Made by a program: the position numbers and the translations under genes. The notes under the pieces are model-generated. The model was given only the letters and a program-made list of their open reading frames with translations, made no database searches and had not been told where the DNA came from. This document shows positions 9,711 through 18,428 of a stretch of DNA of 64,000 nucleotides, in pieces; position 1 is the stretch's first letter; the number at the start of each line of letters is the position of its first letter. The DNA is from JAGPUQ01 sp963708735 (lineage in GTDB: Bacteria > Pseudomonadota > Gammaproteobacteria > Pseudomonadales > Porticoccaceae), in contig CAVPTW010000022.1 in assembly GCA_963708735.1 (NCBI GenBank), positions 1 to 64,000 on the forward strand. Reading direction: 5' to 3'.

Positions 9711-10466
9711 ATGAGCGAACTGATTCTGACCCGCGACGCCGGCGCGATCCGCTACCTGACCATGAACCGACCCGAAAAACTCAATGCGATGAACGACGCG
9801 CTGGTCTCCCAACTTGCCTCCGCACTGCGCACCGCCGAAGCGGATCCGACGTGGCAGTGATCGTGCTGGCCGGTGCCGGGCGCGCCTTCTGTGCCGGCGC
9901 GGACCTGGGCAGTGGCAAGCCGACAACCGGAGCGGCGGGTGGCGAAGCATCCGAGAAAACCGCGCCCTCCGGCCCATCAGATCGCCACACGCCTCGACGA
10001 AACCGTCCGTTTCTACGGCACCATCCAGCGCATGGACACGCCGGTGATCGCCGCGGTGCAGGGCTATGCGATGGGCGGCGGCTGCAATCTCGCGGTGAGC
10101 TGCGATCTGGTGGTGGCCGCCGACAACGCCATGTTCGGCTATCCCGAGGTCAAGCTCGGCATGGCGGCAGCCGGGGTGGCGCCGACACTGGTGCATCAGA
10201 TCGGTCGCAAGGCGGCGTTCGAGCTGCTGACCCTGTGCAACAACATCGATGCCCGCCAGGCATTGGCATTCGGGATGATCAACCGCGTCGTGCCGGCCGA
10301 TGAGCTGCTGGCTACCGCCAGCGCCATGGCCGAGCAGCTCGCGGGCTTCAATCACGACGCTCTGCGTCTGACCAAGCAGCTGATCCGTCGCGCCGCCGAC
10401 CTGCCGTTCGCCCAGGCGCTGGAGGCCGGTCGCGACATCGGCCTCGCCATGCATCTGTTCAAGTAA
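9711..10466 (+). pseudogene. Enoyl-CoA hydratase, two compensating frameshifts
   Basis: A 251-residue crotonase-family gene. It starts MSELILTRDAGAIRYLTMN and keeps RPEKLNAMN. It moves to another frame around 9850-9855 (VAVIVLAGAGRAFCAGADLG) and returns around 9968-9985. The remainder, with AVQGYAMGGGCNLAVSCDL and FGYPEVKLGM, is intact to the TAA at 10466. The catalytic-type Glu in PEVKLG is present. Overall length is a multiple of three, so the indels cancel, leaving about 40 wrong residues in the CoA-binding loop. It lies between acyl-CoA dehydrogenase genes and would hydrate their enoyl-CoA product. Confidence 0.8.
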
Positions 10467-10507
10467 TGCGCGCTGATTCTTCGTCCATTTCGCACCGAGG
10501 CCACACC

Positions 10508-11773
10508 ATGAACTTCGATATCCCCCAGAACCTTGCCGACTATCTGCTCGAACTCGATGATTTTATCGAGCGCGTGATCAAACCCCTGGAAAACCAGGAC
10601 GACAACATCCGCTTCTTCGATCATCGCCGCGAGGACGCGCGCACCGACTGGGAGCGCGGCGGCCTCCCCAACGCCGAGTGGGAGGAGCTGCTCGAAAAGG
10701 CCAAGCGCCTCGCCGATGCCGCCGGGCACTACCGCTATCCCGTGGGCAAGGAATACGGCGGCCGCGACGGCACCAATCTGGGCATGGCGGTCATTCGCGA
10801 GCATCTGGCCAGGAAGGGCCTCGGGCTGCACAACGACCTCCAGAACGAGCACTCCATCGTCGGCAACAACGTCGGCGTGCTGCTGATGCTCGCCTACGGC
10901 ACCGCGGCGCAGAAAGCCGAGTGGGTCGAGGACATGCTGGCCGGCAAGAAGAGCTTTGCCTACGGCATCACCGAACCCAACCACGGCTCCGACGCCACCC
11001 ATATGGAAACCACCGCGGTACGTGCGGGTGACGAATGGATCATCAATGGTGAAAAGACCTGGAACACCGGCATTCACAAGGCGCCCTATGATCTGGTGTA
11101 CGCCCGCACCAGCGGCAAGGCGGGCGACGCTCGGGGCATCACCGCGTTTCTGGTGCCGATGAACGCGCCGGGCCTGAAGATCGAGGAGATGCTGTGGACC
11201 TTCAATATGCCGACCGATCACGGCCGCGTGTCGTTCACCGACGTGCGCGTGCCGCACACGGCGATACTCGGTGGCGAGGGGCGCGGCCTGCAGGTGGTGC
11301 AGCACTTCTTCAACGAGAACCGCATCCGCCAGGCCGCATCCAGCCTGGGCGCGGCGCAGTTCTGCATCGACGAGGCCGTCGCCTACGCCAAGGAGCGCAA
11401 GCCTTTCGGCAAGCCGCTGTCATCCAATCAGGGCATCCAGTTCCCGCTCGTCGAGTTGCAGACCCGCGCCGAAATGCTGCGCGCGCTGATCCACAAGACC
11501 GCGTGGAGCATGGACAAGTACGGCAATTTCTCGGTGTCCGACAAGGTCTCGATGTGCAACTACACCGCCAACCGCCTGTGCTGCGAGGCGGCCGACTGGG
11601 CGATGCAGGTACACGGCGGCTTGGGGTATTCGCGTCACAAGCCGTTCGAGCACATCTATCGTCACCACCGGCGCTATCGCATCACCGAGGGTGCGGATGA
11701 AATTCAGATCCGACGCATCGCGGGCTACATGTTTGGTTTCATGAGCCAGCAGAAACCCAAGGGCGTGGCCTGA
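10508..11773 (+). CDS. Acyl-CoA dehydrogenase family protein
   Basis: A 421-residue acyl-CoA dehydrogenase. Visible features are YGITEPNHGSDATHMETTAV (flavin/substrate loop), ERKPFGKPLSSNQGIQFPLV in the C-terminal bundle, and ITEGADEIQIRRIAGYMFGF with the Glu of TEGADEI at the catalytic position. The extended N-terminus (PLENQDDNIRFFDHRREDAR) is typical of a longer subgroup seen in aromatic and steroid catabolic clusters. ATG 10508 is chosen over an in-frame ATG at 10466 because it starts the conserved sequence and does not overlap the hydratase. It is probably in one transcription unit with the genes from 7276. Confidence 0.92.
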   Translation: MNFDIPQNLADYLLELDDFIERVIKPLENQDDNIRFFDHRREDARTDWERGGLPNAEWEELLEKAKRLADAAGHYRYPVGKEYGGRDGTNLGMAVIREHLARKGLGLHNDLQNEHSIVGNNVGVLLMLAYGTAAQKAEWVEDMLAGKKSFAYGITEPNHGSDATHMETTAVRAGDEWIINGEKTWNTGIHKAPYDLVYARTSGKAGDARGITAFLVPMNAPGLKIEEMLWTFNMPTDHGRVSFTDVRVPHTAILGGEGRGLQVVQHFFNENRIRQAASSLGAAQFCIDEAVAYAKERKPFGKPLSSNQGIQFPLVELQTRAEMLRALIHKTAWSMDKYGNFSVSDKVSMCNYTANRLCCEAADWAMQVHGGLGYSRHKPFEHIYRHHRRYRITEGADEIQIRRIAGYMFGFMSQQKPKGVA

Positions 11774-11831
11774 CCCGCTGCGTTCATCGCTGACCCGGAC
11801 AGATTTTTTCATCGACCAAAAGGCAAGCATC

Positions 11832-12491
11832 ATGGATGTCGGCGTTGTCATGGCTTTTCAGAGCAGCCACAACCAGCCTCTGAGCGATCTCGAGATTTAC
11901 CAGAAGGAAATCGCCATCGCGGAATTGGCGGAGCCGCTCGGGTTCAACTCGATCTGGGGCGTGGAGCATCACTTCACCAACTACACCATGTGCCCGAACC
12001 CCTTGCAGTTTCTCACCTACATGGCCGGCAAAACCAGGACCATCAAGCTGGGCACGGCGGCGCTGATCCTGCCCTGGCACAAGGACCCGCTGCGGATCGC
12101 CACCGACATCGCGATGCTCGATAACCTGTCCAACGGCCGTGTGATCGTCGGTCTCGGCCGCGGTCTCGGCCGCGTCGAATACGACGGCTTCGGCATCGCC
12201 ATGGACAGTTCGCGGGATCGCTTCAACGAAGCGGCGCCGATGATTCTGAATGCGCTCGAGACCGGCTACATGGACGCGCACGACGGCGAGTATTTCAAAC
12301 AAATCCGCGTCGCCCTTCGCCCGGCACCGTTCAGGACTTTCAAGGATCGCACCTATATTGTCTCGATGTCGCCGGATACCGTCCCCCACGCGGCCATGGA
12401 CTACGACTATGTGAAGACGGGCATGACGCTGTTCGCGGAAAAAGTGCTGCCGGCACTCAAGAAATGGCAGTACACCGGTAACGCCGCCTGA
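11832..12491 (+). CDS. LLM-class flavin-dependent oxidoreductase with internal deletion
   Basis: A 219-residue luciferase-like monooxygenase fragment. The N-terminal TIM-barrel half is well conserved (MDVGVVMAFQSSHN, WGVEHHFTNYTMCPNPL, LDNLSNGRVIVGLGRGLGR), and the family's last helix is present (MTLFAEKVLPALKKW). Complete members are about 340-380 residues; here some 130-150 residues are missing after TYIVSMSPDT, near residue 180. The deletion keeps the frame, so a shortened protein could be made, but it lacks half of the barrel and is unlikely to be active. Full-length relatives are F420- or FMN-dependent oxygenases or reductases. It follows the dehydrogenase gene by 58 bases. Confidence 0.75.
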   Translation: MDVGVVMAFQSSHNQPLSDLEIYQKEIAIAELAEPLGFNSIWGVEHHFTNYTMCPNPLQFLTYMAGKTRTIKLGTAALILPWHKDPLRIATDIAMLDNLSNGRVIVGLGRGLGRVEYDGFGIAMDSSRDRFNEAAPMILNALETGYMDAHDGEYFKQIRVALRPAPFRTFKDRTYIVSMSPDTVPHAAMDYDYVKTGMTLFAEKVLPALKKWQYTGNAA

Positions 12492-12519
12492 CGCCCATGG
12501 TGGCGGACGGATGAAATCC

Positions 12520-12551
12520 GCAAGGGGTGGCAGGCAACTGTCACCCCTTGC
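12520..12551 (+). terminator. Stem-loop after the catabolic operon, no U-tract
   Basis: A perfect 10-bp stem (gcaaggggtg with caccccttgc, 12-base loop) lies 29 bases after the luciferase-like gene. No T-run follows, so it may stabilise the 3' end or assist factor-dependent termination rather than act as a full intrinsic terminator. Confidence 0.45.
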
Positions 12552-12673
12552 GCGTCAATCAATGGACTACCTCCGGCGCACTATCCGGGTACTCTGGAAC
12601 CGCCGCGCCGGTGCGGATCCTTCGGACGAGGCAACAACCATAAATCTACCAATCGTTGTGAGGAGCATCCCAA

Positions 12674-13108
12674 ATGAATCTCGCCGAACTCGAAAAACGC
12701 ATCACCCGCCTGGAAGATATTGAAGCCATCAAGCAGTTGAAAGCCCGGTACTGTGAAATTTGCGATGACGACCATAATCCCGACCGGATCGCCTCGGTGT
12801 TCGCCCCGGACGGCATCTGGGAAGGCGCCGGTTTCGGGAAAGCCCAGGGTCACGAGGGCATCCGCGAATTGTTCAGGGGCTTCCAGAAGCTCATCAGCTT
12901 TTCCCAGCACAATGTGATGAATCCGATCATCGAAATCGACGGGGACCGCGCCACCGGCGTGTGGTATTTTCTCGGCCCGTTTACCTTTTACAAGAATAAC
13001 GCCGATAGATGGTTGGTCCTGCGCTATGACGACGACTACGTCAAAATCAACGGCGAATGGAAATACCAGCATCTGCGCGCAACGGTACGCTTGAATGACG
13101 AGCGCTGA
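12674..13108 (+). CDS. SnoaL-like nuclear transport factor 2 family protein
   Basis: A 144-residue protein with a helical N-terminus (LEKRITRLEDIEAIKQLKAR) followed by the NTF2-like core (VFAPDGIWEGAGFGKAQGHE, then IIEIDGDRATGVWYFLGP). The IEAIKQLKARYC opening is typical of the SnoaL_4/BaiE-like branch, which includes bile-acid 7-alpha-dehydratase and related hydroxyacyl or sterol dehydratases. The start has GAGGAGC about eight bases upstream. In this setting a dehydratase or isomerase on a cyclic intermediate is reasonable but unproven. Confidence 0.82.
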   Translation: MNLAELEKRITRLEDIEAIKQLKARYCEICDDDHNPDRIASVFAPDGIWEGAGFGKAQGHEGIRELFRGFQKLISFSQHNVMNPIIEIDGDRATGVWYFLGPFTFYKNNADRWLVLRYDDDYVKINGEWKYQHLRATVRLNDER

Positions 13109-13531
13109 TCACACCGGTTTCGGTTGAGTTTGTGCGGGTAATGCCCGTTCGACAGGGGAGGCACCGTCCTCGCGGTGCCCGAAGAGCCGATCACGTCGAT
13201 ACGAATTGTCTGTTCCTGCTTGAAGGAGCGTTCCATACCCTGCACCACTGGGTGTTGCAACCGCGGGTGATGGCGCCCTTGGATGACCGAATTATCTGGA
13301 CCATGTTGAAGGGCCAGGGGCTGAACTGGCGACGGACCGCGGCGGTTACAGTGAACTATCTCTGCCTGTGGCGGAACGTCTATGTGACCCTGGGTCTTGA
13401 GCCGCCCGTCAGCGCGAAACCCGCCATCGGCAATCCATCACGGCCTTCTTGCCGGTCTCGATACATGCGGACTGGAGATACTGCGGCGCAGGACCGGCAT
13501 GGCATTCAAACCCAAGGTCCGAACCGGCGTG
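13109..13531. other. Intergenic region without a supported gene
   Basis: A 423-bp gap between the SnoaL gene and the 3' end of the MFS gene. A plus-strand open frame begins at 13132, but its sequence resembles no family I know and it runs into the antisense of the transporter. No structured RNA or repeat is apparent. Confidence 0.4.
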
Positions 13532-14827
13532 TCAGGCAAGAGCGTCCCGGGTTTCCCGCGCTCCCCACAGCGCGCACAGCGTCAGCAGCGCGGCGCCCGA
13601 CAGATACCAGCCCACCCTGTGCACGCCGTATCGGGTGGCGAGCCAGGTCGCGATGTAGGGCGCCAGGGACGCGCCGAAAATGCCCGCCAGATTGAAAGTG
13701 AGTGAAGCGCCGGTATAGCGCACCATGGTGGGAAATTGCTCGCTCAACAGGGTACCGAGCGGGCCATAGGTGAGACCCATCAGGCCCAGCCCGAGGGCCA
13801 TGAACAGAATTACCCGCGCCTCGCTGCCGGCGCCGAGCAGGGGCGCGAACAGCAGGCCAAACAGCGCGATGGCGATGCTCGCGGCCATCAACACCCGGCG
13901 GCGGCCGTGGCGATCCGCAAGATGCGCCGAAATCGGGATGCCGAGAGCGAAAAACAGAATCCCGAAAAGCTGGATCAGCAAGAGCCGCTCGCGGGAAAAA
14001 TGCAGCGCGGTGGTGCCCCAGGTAAGGGTGAATACCGTCATCAGATAAAACAATACAAATGTGCACAGCGCCATCAGCGTGCCGCGTACCAGCATCCCGG
14101 CGTGATCGCGCAACACCGTGAGAATCGGCAGTCGCTCGCGCTCCTGTGCAGCCAGTGCATGCTGAAATACCGGGGTTTCCTGCAGATTCAGGCGCACCCA
14201 CAGGCCCACCAGCACCAGGATGCTGCTGGCCAGGAAGGGTACTCGCCAGCCCCAGAGAAAGAACTGGGCATCGCTGAGGTAGTGCGTGAGCAACAGAAAC
14301 GACCCGCCGGAGAGGATGAAACCTATGGGCGCGCCCAGTTGGGGAAACATCCCGTACCAGGCGCGCCGACCCGGTGGTGCATTTTCGGTGGCCAGCAAAA
14401 TCGCGCCGCCCCATTCCCCGCCCAATCCCAGCCCTTGCCCAAAGCGACACAGCGCCAGCAACAGGGGCGCCGCGACGCCGATCTGGGCATAGGTGGGCAG
14501 CATGCCGATGATCACCGTCGACAGCCCCATGGTCAGCAGCGCCGCCACCAACGTGGCCTTGCGGCCGACACGATCGCCGAAATGCCCGAACAATGCGGAT
14601 CCGAGCGGGCGGGCAAAGAAGGCGAGGGCAAAGGTGGCGAGGGATTGCAGCATCGCCGTGGTGGCATCCCCGGCCGGGAAAAACAGCTTCGGGAATACCA
14701 GTACCGCGGCAGTGGCGTAAATGTAGAAATCGAAAAACTCGATGGCGGTGCCGATCATGCTGGCGCACAGCACCCTGGCCTTGCTGTTGGCGACGGGCGC
14801 CTGGGTGGAGATGATGGCTTCGGACAT
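13532..14827 (-). CDS. MFS transporter, metabolite:H+ symporter (MHS) type
   Basis: A 431-residue 12-helix inner-membrane transporter. It opens with GTAIEFFDFYIYATAAVLVF and PLGSALFGHFGDRVGRKATL, where the FD pair in helix 1 and the GDRxGRK loop mark the MHS (ProP/ShiA/KgtP) family. A second loop, LADRHGRRRVLM, begins the C-terminal half. Members import organic acids, shikimate, betaine or aromatic acids with protons. It faces the CoA-transferase gene across a 350-bp spacer, so it may import the acid that the transferase activates. Confidence 0.92.
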   Translation of the reverse strand: MSEAIISTQAPVANSKARVLCASMIGTAIEFFDFYIYATAAVLVFPKLFFPAGDATTAMLQSLATFALAFFARPLGSALFGHFGDRVGRKATLVAALLTMGLSTVIIGMLPTYAQIGVAAPLLLALCRFGQGLGLGGEWGGAILLATENAPPGRRAWYGMFPQLGAPIGFILSGGSFLLLTHYLSDAQFFLWGWRVPFLASSILVLVGLWVRLNLQETPVFQHALAAQERERLPILTVLRDHAGMLVRGTLMALCTFVLFYLMTVFTLTWGTTALHFSRERLLLIQLFGILFFALGIPISAHLADRHGRRRVLMAASIAIALFGLLFAPLLGAGSEARVILFMALGLGLMGLTYGPLGTLLSEQFPTMVRYTGASLTFNLAGIFGASLAPYIATWLATRYGVHRVGWYLSGAALLTLCALWGARETRDALA

Positions 14828-15177
14828 CGGTATCCCTGTGGGTCAAGGTGTGGCGGAACAGCCGGCATTGTACGGAGACATTGCGGCGGGAACAGCGGAA
14901 AAGCAGGAGAGTCGGACCGTATCGGTCTGGGTTCTATCCGGTGGCAGTGTTCCTGGTGTTGTCTGGTTGTGGATTGACGTCGCGTGGGGATCAGATGCGA
15001 GCGCGTGGGAATGAATCCGTACAGTAGCTGGTTCAGGTCAGATAGACATCCTGAAAACTTGCGCCATGGCAAACGGGCCTGTAAAACAAATCGTGGCGCT
15101 GCCCAGCAGTCTCCCTGCCATCCGCCCGGCGCATCGCGTCCGGAAACACCTGTCACGACACCCAAGGAATCCCCCTC
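14828..15177. other. Divergent intergenic region
   Basis: A 350-bp spacer between the MFS transporter and the CoA-transferase genes. I see no convincing promoter pair, operator palindrome or RNA; only a ribosome-binding-like AAGGAAT lies before the ATG at 15178. Confidence 0.4.
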
Positions 15178-16413
15178 ATGACTGACTCGACACCGCTGCT
15201 CGCTGGCATCAAGGTTCTCGAACTCGCCACCTACGTTTTTGGGCCCGGCGCCGGCGCCATCCTGTCCGACTTCGGCGCCGACGTGATCAAGGTCGAAACC
15301 CCCGGACGGGGCGACCCGCTGCGCCACGCGCATAAATCACCGCCCTTCATGCGCCTCGACTTCGCGTATCCCTGGCAGCAGGACAACCGCAACAAGCGCA
15401 GCCTCGCGCTCGATCTGAAAACCGTTGAGGGTCGCGAAATTCTGCTCAGGCTGGTCCGGGACGCGGATGTCCTGATCACCAACTTCCCGCCCAATGTGTT
15501 GGCGCGGCTGAAAATCCGCTTCGAGGATCTGGCGCCGGAAAACAGCCGACTCATTTACGGACAGGTCACCGGGTACGGCGAGCAGGGCGATGACGTCAAT
15601 ACGCCCGGCTTCGACGGCAACGCCTATTGGGCGCGCACGGGCCTGATGGACGCGGTGCGCACCATGCATGGCGAACCGTCGATGCCGGCGCCCGCGATGG
15701 GCGATCACCCCAGCGCGATGACACTCTATGCCGCCGTGATGACCGCACTCTACAAACGCGAACGCACCGGCCAGGGCAGCAAAATCAGCACCAGCCTGAT
15801 GGCGAACGGACTGTGGGCGGCGTCCAGCGCCCTGGCCGGTCTGTTGGCGGGCACCAAACCCTATCGGCGGCTGAATCCGGCCGCGCCCGGCAGTGCGCTG
15901 ATCAACTACTACCGCACCCTCGATGACCGCTGGATTTCGTTGATCATGCTCCAGGAAGACAAACACTGGACCAACTTCCTGACTGCGATCGAGCGCCCCG
16001 ACCTCGCGGCGGATCCGCGCTTTGCCGATATTGCGGCGCGCTTCAAACAGGCGAAGGAACTTGCCGCGGTGCTGGTCGAGGTGTTCAAAACCCGCCCCTG
16101 CGCGGAATGGCGCCAGCGCCTGCGCAACCAGGGCATAACCTTCAGTGTCGTGGCAACCATGGAGGAAGTCATCGACGACCCGCAAGCCCTGCAGAACGAC
16201 ATGTTCATCAAGGTCGAGGGCCACACCCATGGCCGCGGCCGGGCCGTCAACAGCCCCTTCTGGATTCAGGGTTCGGACAAGGTACCGGCCCATCTCGGTT
16301 CGGAACTGGGGGCCGACAGCGGGGCGATATTGCGCGAGCTGGGTTATGCCGAAGACCGCATCAGCGAGTTGGCCGAACAAGGAGTTATCGAAATGCACGG
16401 CTCTCCCGCGTAG
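15178..16413 (+). CDS. CaiB/BaiF (family III) CoA-transferase
   Basis: A 411-residue family III CoA-transferase, moving CoA between carboxylic acids through an aspartyl-anhydride intermediate. Motifs are VLELATYVFGPGAGAILSDF, DFGADVIKVE, NKRSLALDLKT, DVLITNFPP and a GDHPSAM segment holding the probable catalytic Asp. Length and order match the family. It begins a plus-strand group with the enoyl-CoA hydratase at 16635. It probably activates an acid substrate or recycles CoA for the beta-oxidation genes upstream. Acceptor and donor acids cannot be read from sequence. Confidence 0.93.
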   Translation: MTDSTPLLAGIKVLELATYVFGPGAGAILSDFGADVIKVETPGRGDPLRHAHKSPPFMRLDFAYPWQQDNRNKRSLALDLKTVEGREILLRLVRDADVLITNFPPNVLARLKIRFEDLAPENSRLIYGQVTGYGEQGDDVNTPGFDGNAYWARTGLMDAVRTMHGEPSMPAPAMGDHPSAMTLYAAVMTALYKRERTGQGSKISTSLMANGLWAASSALAGLLAGTKPYRRLNPAAPGSALINYYRTLDDRWISLIMLQEDKHWTNFLTAIERPDLAADPRFADIAARFKQAKELAAVLVEVFKTRPCAEWRQRLRNQGITFSVVATMEEVIDDPQALQNDMFIKVEGHTHGRGRAVNSPFWIQGSDKVPAHLGSELGADSGAILRELGYAEDRISELAEQGVIEMHGSPA

Positions 16414-16455
16414 CTGGCGCAACAGTAGCTGGCGTAACAGTAGCTGGCGTAACAA
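16411..16455. repeat. 15-bp tandem repeat, three copies, starting at the stop codon
   Basis: Unit tagctggcgtaacag occurs three times in a row with one difference in the first copy and one in the last. The first TAG is the stop codon of the CoA-transferase. Confidence 0.9.
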
Positions 16456-16634
16456 CGGCGGGCTGCTTTTCGTCAGGGCGCAACGACACGCTTCTTTTGG
16501 CTGGCGTCCGGTCGCGCAACGCCGGGCGTATTCCGATAGGTCTGCTGCGGGGGAGGTGGGGAAGCGTCGCGGTTGGTTTCGGGCGGGCGAGCTTCTATCA
16601 TGCCGGGCGAACCTGTCTGCCCAAGGGGCTGCCC

Positions 16635-17420
16635 GTGACTGCCAAGACCCTGGAATTCTGCACCACCCGACTCGACGGGCGCGTGCTTACGGTCACCATC
16701 AATCGACCCGAGGTGATGAACTCCCTGCATCCGCCGGCCAATTTCGAGCTGGAGCAGGTGTTCGATGCCTTCGCCGCGGATCCCGAGCAGTGGGTCGCGA
16801 TTCTCACCGGCGCCGGCGACCGCGCCTTCAGCGCCGGCAACGATCTCAAGTACCAGGCCGCGGGCGGCAAGCGCGGGAGCCCCCGCTCCGGTTTCGCGGG
16901 GCTCACTGCGCGCTTCGATCTCAACAAGCCGGTGATCGCGGCGGTCAACGGCGTCGCCATGGGTGGCGGGTTTGAAATTGCGTTGGCCTGCGATCTGATC
17001 ATTGCGGCGGAAACCGCGGTGTTCGCGCTGCCGGAGCCGCGCGTCGGTCTCGCGGCACTGGCTGGCGGCGTGCATCGCCTGCCGCGCCAGATCGGGCTCA
17101 AGCGGGCGATGAGCATGATCCTCACCGGGCGCCGGGTCGGTGCCGCCGAGGGCAGGGAGATGGGTTTCGTGAACGAAGTGGTGCCGCCGGCGCAGCTCAT
17201 GACGGCGGCGCGGCGCTGGGCCGATCTCATTCTGGAGTGTGCGCCGCTGTCGATCCGTGCCAGCAAGGACTCGGTGATGCGGGGGCTGGACCACGCCGAG
17301 CTGGAACAGGCCATGGCCCAGCAGTTGGACAGCGTCGCGACGCTCTATCGCAGCCAGGATTTTATCGAAGGGCCACGGGCCTTTGCCGAGAAGCGCCCGC
17401 CGCGCTGGCAGGGCAAGTGA
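16635..17420 (+). CDS. Enoyl-CoA hydratase-related protein
   Basis: A 261-residue crotonase-fold enzyme. The start is GTG 16635 with AAGGGG nine bases upstream; the frame is open further upstream but carries no conserved sequence. Motifs are GAGDRAFSAGNDLKYQ, NGVAMGGGFEIALACDL and FALPEPRVGLAALAGGVHRL (PE Glu present). It ends AEKRPPRWQGK. It resembles the carnitinyl-CoA dehydratase/CaiD-like branch, which fits the adjacent CaiB/BaiF-type transferase, but no carnitine genes are visible and the substrate is more likely another CoA ester. Confidence 0.92.
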   Translation: MTAKTLEFCTTRLDGRVLTVTINRPEVMNSLHPPANFELEQVFDAFAADPEQWVAILTGAGDRAFSAGNDLKYQAAGGKRGSPRSGFAGLTARFDLNKPVIAAVNGVAMGGGFEIALACDLIIAAETAVFALPEPRVGLAALAGGVHRLPRQIGLKRAMSMILTGRRVGAAEGREMGFVNEVVPPAQLMTAARRWADLILECAPLSIRASKDSVMRGLDHAELEQAMAQQLDSVATLYRSQDFIEGPRAFAEKRPPRWQGK

Positions 17421-17439
17421 TGCAGTCGGAGGTGGGGGT

Positions 17440-18120
17440 GTGAAAAAGGTAGGAGAATTCTGGCTGCCGGACGTCGATCTGCGGCGCTGGAGCAACTGGG
17501 GCAAGACCCGGCGCAAGACGCTGGAGCGCTACGGCAAGGGCGCCGGACCCAAGGCCGCCGACATGGAGGCGGCGCTGGCCAACGTCCCGAAGGGCGGCCT
17601 GGCCCTGGATGGCGGCGCCAACGTCGGCGCCTACACGCGCATCATGGCGCAACACTTCGACCGGGTGATCGCGTTCGAGCCCGCGCCGGATACCTTCGCC
17701 TGTCTTGAACGCAATGTGCGGGACTGGGGGCTTGGCGAGCGGGTCGAAGTCCGTCCCGTGGCGCTCTCGGATCGCCGTGAGCAGGTCGGGCTGAAGGGCC
17801 GGTTCGGGCATCGCTCGCTGTCGCGGCGGGTATCGGGTCCGGGCGCCATTCAGAGCCTGCCCATCGATGACCTGGAGCTTCCGGCGCTCGCGTTTCTGAA
17901 GCTGGATCTGGAAGGTTACGAGGTGCGCGCCCTGCGCGGTGCTTTGGCGACACTCAGACGTTGCCGGCCCTATGTGTTGTTCGAAGACAAGCCCCACAAG
18001 TCGGAACTCTACGGTGAGGCTCGGGAAGCGCACGATATTCTGCTATCCTTGGGCGCTGGGTTGATCGCCCGGATCGGCAAGAACGGCAATGACTGGCTTT
18101 ATGGCTTTGCTGCCGATTAG
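17440..18120 (+). CDS. FkbM family methyltransferase
   Basis: A 226-residue class I SAM methyltransferase of the FkbM family. The SAM motif is LALDGGANVGAYTRIMAQ, followed by RVIAFEPAPDTFACLERNV, and the family's diagnostic FLKLDLEGYEVRALRGA sits about residue 145. The GTG at 17440 is preferred, with GGAGG seven bases upstream; the longer frame from 17383 overlaps the hydratase. FkbM proteins O-methylate sugars or secondary metabolites; the acceptor here is unknown. It is 19 bases after the hydratase gene, so co-transcription is possible without shared function. Confidence 0.88.
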   Translation: MKKVGEFWLPDVDLRRWSNWGKTRRKTLERYGKGAGPKAADMEAALANVPKGGLALDGGANVGAYTRIMAQHFDRVIAFEPAPDTFACLERNVRDWGLGERVEVRPVALSDRREQVGLKGRFGHRSLSRRVSGPGAIQSLPIDDLELPALAFLKLDLEGYEVRALRGALATLRRCRPYVLFEDKPHKSELYGEAREAHDILLSLGAGLIARIGKNGNDWLYGFAAD

Positions 18121-18234
18121 GACAGCGGGCACAGCCCGCGGCGCAGCGCCGCAAGGTGGTCAGTCCGCAAGTTGGTCGGTTGGCAAAGCAAGGCTCCGTA
18201 ATACCCCCGCGTGACCGATCGCGGGCAGCACTTC

Positions 18235-18311
18235 GCCTCTGTAGCTCAGTTGGATAGAGTAACCGGCTTCGAACCGGTTGGTCGGGAGTTCGAGTCTCTC
18301 CAGGGGCGCCA
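18235..18311 (+). tRNA. tRNA-Arg(UCG)
   Basis: A full cloverleaf of 77 nt including an encoded CCA. The acceptor stem gcctctg pairs with caggggc (one G-U), the D arm is agctcagttggatagagt, the anticodon loop is cttcgaa with anticodon TCG reading CGA, and the T arm is gggag-ttcgagt-ctctc. It is single-copy and isolated, between the FkbM and Smr genes. Confidence 0.93.
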
Positions 18312-18323
18312 TTTTCTGGTACC

Positions 18324-18368
18324 GAAGTTTTTGGCACGGGCGTTTTGCGAACGCAAGTTTTCCGGGCT
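18324..18368. repeat. Degenerate 15-bp tandem repeat after the tRNA
   Basis: Three diverged 15-base units sharing a central gttttt/gtttt core, beginning 12 bases after the tRNA. Weaker than the other arrays but of the same size and position class. Confidence 0.5.
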
Positions 18369-18428
18369 GAAGCCGGCTTCTGTTCTGTAGTGAGGTGTAG
18401 TGACGTTAGCCTTGGTCGCCTGTCATTC

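Noticed and set aside
13132..13695. Plus-strand frame after the SnoaL gene
   Set aside because: No recognisable family and its second half is antisense to the MFS gene; noted only as intergenic.
18235..18311. tRNA-Arg as a phage or island attachment site
   Set aside because: No integrase, no duplicated tRNA 3' end and no foreign-looking DNA adjoin it.
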